The notes: generated by a model not told the origin, from the sequence alone. Counted from the stretch's first letter, positions 41,248-50,226 are shown. The stretch is DNA of 64,000 nt from Vondammii sp040505895 (GCA_040505895.1 JBEVXU010000019.1:1-64000), one strand, 5' to 3'. Translations and numbers: made by a program.

Positions 41248-42520
41248 TGCAGCCACTCCTGGGTTCTTCACAGATATGGTAACTGTTTTTCCCTGATCCT
41301 TTCACATCATACATCGCCTCATCAGCACGCTTGATTAGCTCGTCAAGGCTGTCGGCATGCATCGGATAGAGGGCGATGCCGATGCTGCAGCCGATATGGC
41401 ATTCGGCATCCAGAATACTGAACGGTTTTGAGATCGTATCGATAATGCGCTGGGATACCTCTCCTGCTGACTCAGTATTGGCCAGATTATTGAGGATGAC
41501 GGTGAACTCGTCCCCCCCAAGGCGTGCCACTACATCCTCTTCACGGGCACAGGTGAGAAGCCGTTCCGCTACCTGCCGCAATAGTTCGTCTCCATAGTCG
41601 TGGCCATGATCATCATTGACGTTTTTGAAGTGGTCGAGGTCGATGAACAGCATACCGATGCAGTGCTTGTGCCGGACGGCACGTTTCATCGACAGCTCAA
41701 GATGTTCAAGAAAGAGTGAACGGTTAGGCAGTCCTGTCAGGCTGTCGAAGCTGGCCAGTTGCTGCAGCCGCTCATTGGCATCCTGCAGTTCATGGGTGCG
41801 TTCATCCACCTTCTCTTCCAGCACAGTGTTCGCCGTCTCCAGAGCATTGACGAAGTGTGAGAATCGAAGGCTGATGATTATGCCTACCACCAGGCTGAAT
41901 AGCGTGCCGAAAATGGCGGTGATTCCGATATCACGTAGGGTTACTTGGAAGGATTCCCGTGCCTGATTCACTGATAACTGTGTTTTTTCCTTCTCCAGGT
42001 CAATGAAGGCATCCAGTTGCTGGAGTGACTCGATCTGCGCCGGTGAGACTTCGTTGACCATGAACCGGGAGGCCTCCTCACGCCTACCTTCTCGGACCCA
42101 ATCGATGATCTGGCGCTGCTTGGCGACAATCTCCCGGGCAAACTCCCGGTGCTGCTCAAGCCTTTCCAGTTCATTCTCATGGAGCCCGGTAGCAATCAAT
42201 GCTTCACGGGTTTGAAGAAACTCGGCTCCCTGTCGCTGTAGCTCCATGATCAGATCATCAGCATCAAATGGATCCTCCGTGCCGATAATGGCATAGATCA
42301 TGGGGCTGCGTTCCCGGGCAATAACCCGCATTTGCTGGGCCAGCTCCACCCGGACATTGTAGACATCCACCACCGTTTCGAACTTGAGTTTGACCAGATC
42401 AAAACGCCACACAGCAACAACGGCAAGTATCACCATGACGGCAACAATCAAGGCAAAGCCGATGACCAGTCCGCGAACGGAGGTCAAAAGGGTCAAATCT
42501 TTTTTAATAAAAGAAGCCAT
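41222..42520 (-). CDS. Membrane diguanylate cyclase (GGDEF) with periplasmic helical sensor
   Basis: 432 residues: a membrane helix (about 15-40), a periplasmic helical sensor of four-helix-bundle type (to about 200), a second membrane helix (about 195-220), a coiled linker (ANTVLEEKVDERTHELQDANERL), and a GGDEF domain. The active site is intact GGDEF at residues 335-339 and an RxxD inhibitory site (REED) precedes it by five residues. It should make cyclic di-GMP with product feedback. Signal not known. It is the upstream partner of a small lipoprotein. Confidence 0.92.
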   Translation of the reverse strand: MASFIKKDLTLLTSVRGLVIGFALIVAVMVILAVVAVWRFDLVKLKFETVVDVYNVRVELAQQMRVIARERSPMIYAIIGTEDPFDADDLIMELQRQGAEFLQTREALIATGLHENELERLEQHREFAREIVAKQRQIIDWVREGRREEASRFMVNEVSPAQIESLQQLDAFIDLEKEKTQLSVNQARESFQVTLRDIGITAIFGTLFSLVVGIIISLRFSHFVNALETANTVLEEKVDERTHELQDANERLQQLASFDSLTGLPNRSLFLEHLELSMKRAVRHKHCIGMLFIDLDHFKNVNDDHGHDYGDELLRQVAERLLTCAREEDVVARLGGDEFTVILNNLANTESAGEVSQRIIDTISKPFSILDAECHIGCSIGIALYPMHADSLDELIKRADEAMYDVKGSGKNSYHICEEPRSGCSDRFPPES

Positions 42521-42563
42521 TAAAGTTCAAGTGTAGCACTGATTCCGGTTGTCACTGGTTTGC

Positions 42564-43853
42564 TCAGGCGTTGCTTAATGCTCGTAGTTTCTCTCTTACT
42601 AAGCCGATGTGGAGTCTCAGATCATAGAGCTCTTCTGTATAGGAGAGGGGGACGGAGACTCGTGAGACCTCATCTTCGAGACGGGCCAGATCATCGAGGG
42701 AGGCCGCTATATCACCTCCCGGTTGGTTATGCCGCCGGTCAACTGTGAGAATTTCACGGTACCAGCGGTAGATACGATAGCGCATCCGCCAGCGGTAGAT
42801 CGGTGGCATGATCTTGAACAGGGGAATCATCAGCGCCAGCAACGGCAGTATCATCACCTTCAGTCTGTCCACCAGAGTGGCCGCCCAAAACGGCAGGTAG
42901 CGCTGGAGGAAGGGTGGGCCTGAGTCATAAAAGCGTTTTGCTTCCGAACTTAGGGGAAAATCGAGGTGGTTGGCGTTGGGGAACTGTCCCGTCTCTTCAA
43001 ACCAGCCCCCGGCACCATGGATTTTCTGTGCCGCCTGGAGCAGTAGATCGATGAGCGCCGGATGCAGATTCTGGTGAGCCACCAGGTTTGCACCGGCCGC
43101 CAATAGTACGGTCTCCCGTTGTGGGATATTGCGTTTCAGGTCGATGACGCCCTGAGGGAGTACCACGGAGGAGAGATGACGGTGGCGGCGACTGTAGGCA
43201 TCGGCACGCTGAAAACTCATCAGTACCACATGTTTGGATTCGAGCAGAGTTTGCACCACGGGTGATTTTGGTGAGGCGACAAAGAAGGCGGCATCAATGT
43301 CACCCTGGATCAGGGCGCTGACCGCTTTAGCACCACTCAACTCCTGTAGGGTGCTGTTTTCAGCGGTAATGCCGTTATCATTGAGCAGCTCGGTGGCGAC
43401 GGCGTGGGTGCCGCTGCCGGTCGCCCCGATGGCTACCCTCATCCGCTCAAGATCAGTGAGTCTGCTAATACCAAGGCCCTTGCGGTGGAATAGCCAGATC
43501 GGCTCATAGTAGAGGCTCCCCAAGGAGATCAGCTGGTCTGAGTTGCTGATTTCCGAGAGGCCGCCCTGGATAAAGGCGAGGTCTGCTTCTCCGTTCTCCA
43601 ACAGTTTAATATTTTCCACCGAACCGGCGCTGTTGAGTACCTCCAGTGTGATCTCCTCCTGTTCAAGGTAGGATCGGTACGCCTGGCCAAAGAGGTAGTA
43701 GGCGCCCTCTTTCCCCCCGGTGGCGATGCGGATCTGCTCTGGTGGCGCCGGTTGCACAAACTGATAGGCGAGGGCAAATCCAAACAGAATCAGCAGCAGA
43801 GCCGGCCCGAAGATATTAAGATGGTCTTTTAAGTGTTGTTTTTCTTCACTCAC
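42564..43853 (-). CDS. TAXI-family TRAP transporter solute receptor (membrane-anchored)
   Basis: About 429 residues from GTG 43853 with GAGGA before it; the frame continues upstream but into the mobile repeat. One N-terminal membrane segment (FGPALLLILFGFALAY), then a TAXI-type solute-binding domain (about 40-320; IRIATGGKEGAYYLFGQAY, FIQGGLSEI) and a second hydrophobic segment (about 325-350), with a soluble helical C-terminus. TAXI receptors deliver organic acids or amino acids to TRAP permeases. No permease gene is near, so it may sense rather than transport. Confidence 0.85.
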   Translation of the reverse strand: MSEEKQHLKDHLNIFGPALLLILFGFALAYQFVQPAPPEQIRIATGGKEGAYYLFGQAYRSYLEQEEITLEVLNSAGSVENIKLLENGEADLAFIQGGLSEISNSDQLISLGSLYYEPIWLFHRKGLGISRLTDLERMRVAIGATGSGTHAVATELLNDNGITAENSTLQELSGAKAVSALIQGDIDAAFFVASPKSPVVQTLLESKHVVLMSFQRADAYSRRHRHLSSVVLPQGVIDLKRNIPQRETVLLAAGANLVAHQNLHPALIDLLLQAAQKIHGAGGWFEETGQFPNANHLDFPLSSEAKRFYDSGPPFLQRYLPFWAATLVDRLKVMILPLLALMIPLFKIMPPIYRWRMRYRIYRWYREILTVDRRHNQPGGDIAASLDDLARLEDEVSRVSVPLSYTEELYDLRLHIGLVREKLRALSNA

Positions 43854-43911
43854 TGAAATTTTCCTCGTCAGTGTAGGAGTGTTGCGGCCACTATAACGTT
43901 TTCTAAAGGCC

Positions 43912-44080
43912 TCTAGGAGCCTGTTCGAGAATAGAGAGCCTACTGCGGGAAAGCCCTTTTGGCCCATTTTTCCGCTCATTTTCGATGAATAAGAACGACT
44001 ATTCGCCTCAAATGATCAAAAAAATGGACTCAAAATGGCTTCCCCTCGCTACGGCTCCTATTCTCGGACAGGCACCTAGA
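43912..44080. mobile_element. MITE-like element, 169 bp, with 23-bp inverted ends
   Basis: The left end starts TCTAGGAGCCTGTTCGAG and the right end is its near complement (21 of 23 positions), ending CACCTAGA. The core contains no reading frame of note. Its left part runs to within about 60 bp of the TAXI gene start and its right end lies about 40 bp before msrA, so it fills the divergent promoter region of both genes. Confidence 0.75.
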
Positions 44081-44122
44081 TAAACGTACACTAGTGATCG
44101 TTGGAACATGTAGGGAGAGTTC

Positions 44123-44755
44123 ATGATGTTTTTTCACAAAACCGTTGAGATGCCAACCCCCGAGCAGGCGCTGCCGGGTAGAGAAGAGTCGATAGTCGTA
44201 CCCGAGGGCCATTTCGTCAACGGTCACCCCCTCTTACCACCTTTCCCCGAAGGGCTGCAGACAGCGATGTTCGGCCTTGGCTGTTTCTGGGGCGCCGAAC
44301 GGCGTTTTTGGCAGCAGGCAGGGGTTTACAGCACGGCCGTCGGTTATGCCGGTGGTTATACGCCCAATCCAACCTATGAGGAGGTGTGCAGCGGCCTCAC
44401 CGGCCACAATGAGGTGGTGTGGGTGGTCTTCGACCCACAGCTGGCAGATTACTCTTCGTTGTTGCGCTGTTTCTGGGAGAGCCACGATCCCACCCAGGGG
44501 ATGCGTCAGGGGAATGATGCCGGCACCCAGTACCGTTCAGGAATCTATTGCTACTCACCCCAACAGCGCCATGAGGCAGAGGTTTCAAAGGCCGATTACC
44601 AAGGGGCTCTACACTCAAAAGGGCTGGGTGAGATCACCACTGAAGTATTGGATGCCCCCGCCTTCTATTACGCCGAGGCCTATCACCAGCAGTACCTTGC
44701 TAAAAATCCAGGGGGTTATTGTGGTCTGGGTGGTACCGGAGTGACCTGTCCCTGA
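44123..44755 (+). CDS. msrA: Peptide methionine sulfoxide reductase MsrA
   Basis: A 210-residue repair enzyme that reduces methionine-S-sulfoxide. The catalytic motif GCFWGAERRF has Cys54; AVGYAGGYTPNPTYEEVCSG and the resolving region near the C-terminus (NPGGYCGLGGTGVTC) are as expected. An N-terminal extension of about 45 residues resembles E. coli MsrA, which is also 210-plus residues. It is likely cytoplasmic, thioredoxin-driven. Confidence 0.95.
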   Translation: MMFFHKTVEMPTPEQALPGREESIVVPEGHFVNGHPLLPPFPEGLQTAMFGLGCFWGAERRFWQQAGVYSTAVGYAGGYTPNPTYEEVCSGLTGHNEVVWVVFDPQLADYSSLLRCFWESHDPTQGMRQGNDAGTQYRSGIYCYSPQQRHEAEVSKADYQGALHSKGLGEITTEVLDAPAFYYAEAYHQQYLAKNPGGYCGLGGTGVTCP

Positions 44756-44767
44756 TCGCCACCTCTG

Positions 44768-45460
44768 TCATTCAGGCTGCAGCTCAATCATAGCGCTGAT
44801 GCTGATCTCCACGCGTCGGGTTCCGGCCTCCAGTGTGGGGGGTGCAGCACTGCTCATCTCCATCAGTCTGGCACGCATGGGGATAGGGCGCGGCGCTGCA
44901 TGGCTGCCGCTATTGATGCTCATTTCAACCAGGCGGTAGCCGCTGCGTCCCATTTCGCTGCTAATCAGTCTGGCACGTTCGCTGAAATGGGCCAGGGCTT
45001 CACTGATCAACTGGTTTTCCACCACCTGTCTGCGCTCGGGGGAGAGTGTGTAGGCGACACTGCTTACTTCGAGCTGTTTCTGCAAGGTGCCGATCAGCTT
45101 GCTGAGCAGGCTGCTGTCATGGCTCTCCAGGCTGATCGATTGGCGTACACGCCAGCCTGAAATGGTACTTTTTTTGTAGACCGGGTTAGTCGTGTAGTCG
45201 AGGGTCTGTACTTTTATTCCTACTGTCTTCTTTGCCTGTTCAACGGCACTGCTGACCGCCCGGTTTACCTCGCGGGTGAGGCGCTCGGTATCCCTGCCCT
45301 CTTTCTGGATATACATCACCGCTTTGAGCGTGTCGTTCTCCACCTCTTCGCCGGCAGTGGCGGAGAGGGTGATGCGGTCGTAAGTGAGGGCTGCCTCTTC
45401 GCCACTGACTGCCGCGGAGAGAGAGAGCAGAAGTAGTGCAAGGGTGCGGATCAGGGTCAT
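44768..45460 (-). CDS. SIMPL domain (DUF541) periplasmic protein
   Basis: A 230-residue protein with a signal peptide (MTLIRTLALLLLSLSAAVSG) and a single SIMPL/DUF541 domain (residues about 25-225, seen in KAVMYIQKEGRDTERLTREVN and VAYTLSPERRQ). The family, also called BP26/YggE-like, forms ring-shaped periplasmic assemblies and is linked to oxidative stress tolerance. Length is normal. It converges with msrA. Confidence 0.87.
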   Translation of the reverse strand: MTLIRTLALLLLSLSAAVSGEEAALTYDRITLSATAGEEVENDTLKAVMYIQKEGRDTERLTREVNRAVSSAVEQAKKTVGIKVQTLDYTTNPVYKKSTISGWRVRQSISLESHDSSLLSKLIGTLQKQLEVSSVAYTLSPERRQVVENQLISEALAHFSERARLISSEMGRSGYRLVEMSINSGSHAAPRPIPMRARLMEMSSAAPPTLEAGTRRVEISISAMIELQPE

Positions 45461-45636
45461 GGAGGTGCTCCTTGTTTACTATGAGGTTCTTGATTACTAA
45501 TAATACTCAGCCAATAGAGGAAAAACAGGGGGAAATGTCGGTTATAGATAAACGCTGATAAACGCAACTAGCTGAAAGCCCGGTAAATTAAAGGTTATCT
45601 GGACATGGCAGGCCGATGGGGTACGTGCAAAAATCA

Positions 45637-45665
45637 TAAAAAAGCGGGCCCGAAGGCCCGCTTTA
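45637..45665 (-). terminator. Intrinsic terminator
   Basis: A-rich run then AAAGCGGGCC, CGAA loop, GGCCCGCTTT. Ten-base-pair stem with a tetraloop; on the minus strand the stem is followed by T residues, so it ends transcription leaving the methyltransferase gene at 45708. Confidence 0.85.
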
Positions 45666-45707
45666 ATAGCTGAATGATCAGCTTTCTGCATGACCCACTA
45701 GAGATAG

Positions 45708-46301
45708 CTAACAACGACGCCAACAGAGAATACGGTTGTTGGCAGGCATCTCGAAATCTTGCTGAAGCTCCATTCGAGCACTCTTTGCTAACCGGTCAAG
45801 ATCCTCGAAGTTGCGGATACCACTTTGGGGATTGCGTGACTTCAGCCAGCCATCAAACTGCTGATTGCTCTTGCTGGTGTAGCTGTTGTTGTAGTTGAAT
45901 GGGCCATAAACGACCAGCAAGCCCCCTTTCTCCAGGAGTTGCCCCACTCCCTTGAAGGTCGCCTCTACTCCATTCCAGTCCATGATATGCAGAGTGTTGG
46001 CGGAAAAGACCGCATCGACAGACAAACTTGGCCATATGGGTTGTTTTACGTCCAGGGTCAGTGGCGGGTAGAGATTTGATAGCTGAGCCTCATCCAGCCA
46101 CAGCTCAATTCCCGCGTGATTTTCCACCTGGTCGCTTGTCTGCCAGGTAAGGTGCGGCATGGCGGCTGAGAAGTGGACGGCATGCTGTCCCGTCCCACTG
46201 CCTATCTCAAGAACAGCGTTGCGATCTGCAAAAAGAGGCTTGATTGCCGAGAGTATGGGCTCCTGATTCTGTTCACAGGATTCGGCAAACGGTTTAATCA
46301 T
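45708..46301 (-). CDS. DUF938 SAM-dependent methyltransferase
   Basis: A 197-residue class I methyltransferase-like protein. The cofactor loop VLEIGSGTGQHAVHFS (residues about 30-45) and the following VDAVFSANTLHIMDW are the family hallmark of DUF938, whose target is unknown. Length is normal. A homopolymer of ten C residues lies about 58 bp upstream of its start (46359-46368). Function unknown. Confidence 0.88.
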   Translation of the reverse strand: MIKPFAESCEQNQEPILSAIKPLFADRNAVLEIGSGTGQHAVHFSAAMPHLTWQTSDQVENHAGIELWLDEAQLSNLYPPLTLDVKQPIWPSLSVDAVFSANTLHIMDWNGVEATFKGVGQLLEKGGLLVVYGPFNYNNSYTSKSNQQFDGWLKSRNPQSGIRNFEDLDRLAKSARMELQQDFEMPANNRILCWRRC

Positions 46302-46358
46302 GGAGGCATCTCCTTTTATATTTCACAGCTGTGGCTTAACTAATCAACCGCCCCTCCA

Positions 46359-46368
46359 CCCCCCCCCC
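46359..46368. repeat. C10 homopolymer upstream of the DUF938 gene
   Basis: Ten consecutive C residues on the plus strand lie in the 127-bp gap between hslO and the DUF938 gene. Such tracts can change length during replication. Confidence 0.8.
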
Positions 46369-46428
46369 GCTTGTGCGCGGGATGATAGCTATTTGGAGAG
46401 CAGTAGTTACCCTTCCATAGTTCAACCT

Positions 46429-47304
46429 CTATTGAGGTGTGGTGGGTGAGTTGGCCGGAGGGGAGGCTTGAGCAAACAGCTGCTCAACATCCACTGGATC
46501 GAAAAGGTACTGCTTGTTGCAGAACTCACAGTCCACCTGAATTTTCCCCTGTTCAGAAAGTATCCCCTTCACATCATCCATACCCATGGTGCGCAGGGTG
46601 TTTTCGATGCGCTCCTTGGAGCAGCTGCAGCGGAATGCCACCGGTTCGGGATCGAACAGCCGCACCTCCTCCTCATGGAATAGTCGGTGCAGCAGACTCC
46701 TGGGCTCAAGGTTGAGCAACTCATCGTGGCTGACTGTCTCCGCCAGCATACCGAGTCGTTCCCAATCATCATTGTGTCTCTTCTCGGACGGCAACTGTTG
46801 GAGGAAGAGACCGGCGGCACGATCACCGTCAGCCATTAACCAGAAGCGTGAGGCGAGCTGTTCGGAGCGATTGAAGTACCCCTCCAGGGCGCGGGACAGG
46901 CTCTCCCCCTCAAGCCCGACGATTCCTTGGTAGCGATCACTTTTACTGTTGTCGATGGTGAGTACCATCTGCCCCGGTCCGAATACCTCGGGTAGGCTGC
47001 CGCTGGGGATATCTTCACCATGCCAGCGCGCCAGCCCCCGCATGGTCCGTTGGTGGGAGGCTTGTGCGACTAGGGTGGTCAGTGGGCCTTCACTTTGGGC
47101 CTGCAGTATCAGCGAGCCTTCAAACTTGATGGTGGCGGACATAAGCACTGCAGCCGCCATCGCCTGACCCAACTGGTCGCGAACATTGTCGGGATAGTCG
47201 TAGCGGGCTAGTACCGCCTGCCAGCTGGCGTCCATCTGCACCAGTTCACCACGGACATCGAGCTGCTCAAAAATAAAGCGGTGGAGTCGGTCTTGGTTTG
47301 CCAT
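46429..47304 (-). CDS. hslO: Redox-regulated chaperone Hsp33
   Basis: A 291-residue chaperone that becomes active when oxidative stress releases its zinc. The four zinc cysteines are seen as Cys226 and Cys228 (CSC) and Cys259 and Cys262 (CEFC). The N-terminal core contains the typical GPLTTLVAQASHQRTMRGLARW. It is the last gene of an OsmC / EF-G-like / Hsp33 row, separated from the EF-G gene only by a heptamer repeat. The set points to recovery of translation and proteins after oxidation. Confidence 0.95.
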   Translation of the reverse strand: MANQDRLHRFIFEQLDVRGELVQMDASWQAVLARYDYPDNVRDQLGQAMAAAVLMSATIKFEGSLILQAQSEGPLTTLVAQASHQRTMRGLARWHGEDIPSGSLPEVFGPGQMVLTIDNSKSDRYQGIVGLEGESLSRALEGYFNRSEQLASRFWLMADGDRAAGLFLQQLPSEKRHNDDWERLGMLAETVSHDELLNLEPRSLLHRLFHEEEVRLFDPEPVAFRCSCSKERIENTLRTMGMDDVKGILSEQGKIQVDCEFCNKQYLFDPVDVEQLFAQASPPANSPTTPQ

Positions 47305-47306
47305 GG

Positions 47307-47334
47307 GTTATCAGTTATCAGTTGTCAGTTGTCA
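47307..47334 (-). repeat. Four tandem heptamers between the EF-G paralog and hslO
   Basis: Read on the plus strand, GTTATCA occurs twice and then GTTGTCA twice, exactly in tandem. The first base triplet of the last unit holds the TGA stop of the EF-G gene in reverse, and the array ends two bases before the hslO start. It is the whole spacer of the two genes. Confidence 0.9.
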
Positions 47335-49383
47335 GGCAATATCAAAGCGCTCAAACTGGGTGCTGAACACGCCTCGTCCCTGGGTCATGCTACGCAGTTC
47401 GGTGCTGTAGCCAAGCAGTGATGCCAACGCCGCCTGGCAGCGGATGATACCGCTGTCGATGGTGCGCTGGGTATCCTGAATTACGGCGTGACGTGATTGC
47501 AGGTCACCAAGTACGGCACCGAGGTTCTCCTCCGGGACCACCACTTCCACCTGCATAATCGGTTGTAGCAGGGCGGGAGAGGCCGCCTTGATTGCCCGGT
47601 CAAGGGCGCGGGCGGCTGCGGCACTGAGCGCCTCGGGAGTGGAGGCGGCGCCAAATAGCTCAACCTCTTCGATGTTGACCTGCAGGTCCTGCAGTTGCGC
47701 TCCTTCAAGTGGACCTCCACCGAGAGCGTGCTCCAGCCCCTCTTGCAACGCCTCAATCTGTATCTGGCTAAGCTGACTGCCCGGAGGTAGGACCTTTGGC
47801 TCGACTCGGGTCTCAATTCCATCCTCCCGCTGCAGTGGCACAACACGCACCATCACCCTTGTTTTTAGCTCCGGGGCTTTGCCGGCACCAAAGGTTTGGG
47901 GGTGAAAGAGGAGGTCGTTTGCAGCGGTCTTGGTAATGGTCTCTCGTAGGGCCACTGCAGGGCGGCCACTCTTCACCTCCAGGTGGTACTCTCGCTCAAG
48001 ACGCTCAATGATGATCTGCAGGTGCAACTCGCCCATACCGCTGAGCAGTCGCTGTCCGGTGTCCGGGTCTTCAATAAAGCGGAGTGTCGGATCCTCCTCC
48101 TGCAATTTGCCGAGGACATCGAGAAACTTCTCCTCTTGATCAGAGAAGGCGGGCTCGATAGCGAGGCTGAGTACCGGCTCCCGGGTCTCGATGCGCTCCA
48201 GCAAGACGGGATGGCTCGGGTCACAGAGGGTGTCGCCGGTGGCGGCATGACGTAGCCCACCCAGCAGGACAATATCACCGGCATGAGCAATATTCAGGCG
48301 TTTTTTGTGTGAAGCATCAACATCGAAGATACGGGCGACACTCTCCTGCATCTCGGTACCGTCTTGTTGCCGGTAGCCGATAGTGTCACCCGGTTTCAGC
48401 ACACCCCGGTAGATGCGGGCGAAGACATGACGCCGCCCCTCCCACATCTGCACTTTAAAGGCGAGGGCGGCCAGGGGGGCGTTATCCTCCATGACAACTG
48501 ACTCCGGTTCACCCTCTTGGTTATAGCCGATAGCAGCCGGGCGCTCCAGAGGGGAGGGCAGCAGGCATGGGATGCTGTCGAGCAGTGGTTGCACTCCAAG
48601 ATTGTGCAGTGCCGAGCCGCCAAAACAGGGACAGAGGGCACCGCTGAGGGTGCCGTCACGCAGTGCCCGCCAGATGACATCCACCGGAGGCTCTTCACCG
48701 GCAAGTACATGGTCCGCCAGTTCATCATCGGTTTCGGCTATAGCCAGCAGCAGGTTCTCCCGCTGGGTCGCCAGGCTGTTCCAGGTGGCATCATCACAGG
48801 GGGTGGTTTCGACAACTTCGCCATGCTCACCGGAAAAGCGGATTAGGGTCCGGTCGATCAGATGAACCACCGCCTTCTGTTCCGGCAGAGGCACCGTGAC
48901 CGGTGCCGGTACTGTCTGCAGGCGTTTTTGGATGCTCTCCATCGACTTGTCGAAATCGGCACCGGGGCGGTCCATCTTGTTGATGAAAAAGAGTGCCGGC
49001 AGGTTGAAGTGGGAGCGTTGCCGCCACACTGTCTCGGTCTGTGGTTCAACACCACGGACACCATCGAGAACGATAACGCAGCCGTCAAGCACGCGCATGC
49101 TTCGCTCGACTTCAATGGTGAAGTCAACATGGCCTGGAGTATCGACGATCTGTATCAGGTAGTCGTTCCAGCTCGCCTTAGTAACGGCGGAGGTGATAGT
49201 GATGCCATGATTCTGCTCTTCGGCCATATAGTCCATATGGGCCGCACCGTCGTGAACCTCTCCAATCTTATAGAGGGTGCCGGTGTAGAAAAGTATCCGT
49301 TCCGTTAGGGTGGTCTTGCCGGCATCAATATGAGCGGCGATGCCGATATTACGGATGCTCTGCAGATTATGTTTTTTGCTCAT
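47332..49383 (-). CDS. EF-G-like translational GTPase (EF-G paralog)
   Basis: A 683-residue GTPase with full EF-G architecture: G domain (AHIDAGKTTLTERIL as P-loop, VDTPGHVDFT, NKMDRP for guanine), domain II, and domains III-V to the end. The switch I region differs from standard EF-G: EEQNHGITITSAVT in place of the usual EQERGITI. This and the isolated location, away from rpsL/rpsG/tufA, suggest a second EF-G type (such as EF-G2 or a recycling or rescue factor), but a normal EF-G cannot be excluded. It lies between OsmC and Hsp33. Confidence 0.85.
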   Translation of the reverse strand: MSKKHNLQSIRNIGIAAHIDAGKTTLTERILFYTGTLYKIGEVHDGAAHMDYMAEEQNHGITITSAVTKASWNDYLIQIVDTPGHVDFTIEVERSMRVLDGCVIVLDGVRGVEPQTETVWRQRSHFNLPALFFINKMDRPGADFDKSMESIQKRLQTVPAPVTVPLPEQKAVVHLIDRTLIRFSGEHGEVVETTPCDDATWNSLATQRENLLLAIAETDDELADHVLAGEEPPVDVIWRALRDGTLSGALCPCFGGSALHNLGVQPLLDSIPCLLPSPLERPAAIGYNQEGEPESVVMEDNAPLAALAFKVQMWEGRRHVFARIYRGVLKPGDTIGYRQQDGTEMQESVARIFDVDASHKKRLNIAHAGDIVLLGGLRHAATGDTLCDPSHPVLLERIETREPVLSLAIEPAFSDQEEKFLDVLGKLQEEDPTLRFIEDPDTGQRLLSGMGELHLQIIIERLEREYHLEVKSGRPAVALRETITKTAANDLLFHPQTFGAGKAPELKTRVMVRVVPLQREDGIETRVEPKVLPPGSQLSQIQIEALQEGLEHALGGGPLEGAQLQDLQVNIEEVELFGAASTPEALSAAAARALDRAIKAASPALLQPIMQVEVVVPEENLGAVLGDLQSRHAVIQDTQRTIDSGIIRCQAALASLLGYSTELRSMTQGRGVFSTQFERFDIA

Positions 49384-49407
49384 GGTCTGTTCTGCAGGTT
49401 GTCGGTA

Positions 49408-49872
49408 TCAGCCATCGGCCTGGTGGAGTGTCTCGCCGTTCTCGCTGATCACTTCGACGCCGATATCGAATCCCTCTCTCAGGCTGGCGGTGACCACGCA
49501 GAAATCCTCAAACAGATCAAGACAGCGTTTCATCCGCACCGCTTGTTCCAGTTCCCCGTTGACAGAGAGTTGCACGTCCATACGCGAGATGCGCATTCTG
49601 CCCTTGTCGTTGCGGCCAATGGTACAGGTGGCGCTGGTTTTTATACTGCCCGCAGGGGGCTCATTTTTTGTGACACAGAAGAGCAGGCTTGCACTGAGGC
49701 AGTTGGCGGCGGCCACTGTCAGCATTCGTGAAGGGTTTGGACCACTGTCGATGCCCAAGGGTGACGGCTCATCTACGATAAGGTCATCCACGCCATCCAG
49801 GTCAAAGGTGACTTTAAACTGGTAGCCCTCCAGCTGTTCCATTTCAATTGTGAACTGTCCCTCTTTTGACAT
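49408..49872 (-). CDS. OsmC-family redox protein
   Basis: A 154-residue OsmC-like protein; most members reduce organic hydroperoxides with two catalytic cysteines. Cys residues appear in AANCLSASLLFC (two) and in VVTA near CVTKN; spacing of Cys in ANCLSA and FEDFCVV fits a peroxiredoxin-like pair. It is 24 bp upstream of the EF-G paralog in the same direction, so the three genes OsmC, EF-G and Hsp33 look like one operon. Confidence 0.85.
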   Translation of the reverse strand: MSKEGQFTIEMEQLEGYQFKVTFDLDGVDDLIVDEPSPLGIDSGPNPSRMLTVAAANCLSASLLFCVTKNEPPAGSIKTSATCTIGRNDKGRMRISRMDVQLSVNGELEQAVRMKRCLDLFEDFCVVTASLREGFDIGVEVISENGETLHQADG

Positions 49873-50066
49873 ATTGCCCCCTTTGGTGATGAGTTACTTG
49901 GGCCGCTGCTTAGCCCTAGGTTATATTCTTAGGTCGAACGATTATTGCAATAACCAGTCTCACTGGGTAATGATACAGAGCAGCTGCTTATCGCCACTGC
50001 GAGTGGTATCGCCTGATGGTAGATGAATTGTCCAGTTTAATGGTCTATTGTACAGGGATTCACCAA

Positions 50067-50226
50067 GGGAGACTCTGATCAAGCCATGATTGCTTTACGC
50101 GGGCTAAAATCGTCCCAATTCGTTCCGAAGATCGCAGCAATAAAATGGCTATTACCGCTCACTTCGAAACAAATTGGAACAATTTTATCTCAGCCTAAAT
50201 CTAACCAGACTTAATCAGAGGCTCCC
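50067..50226. mobile_element. MITE-like element copy 2 (160 bp)
   Basis: Colinear with 17708-17867, same length, with about ten to fifteen base differences by eye. Same inverted ends, GGGAGACTCTGATCAAG and complement. The immediate flanks are AA rather than TA. It lies about 120 bp before the IalB-like gene. Confidence 0.85.
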
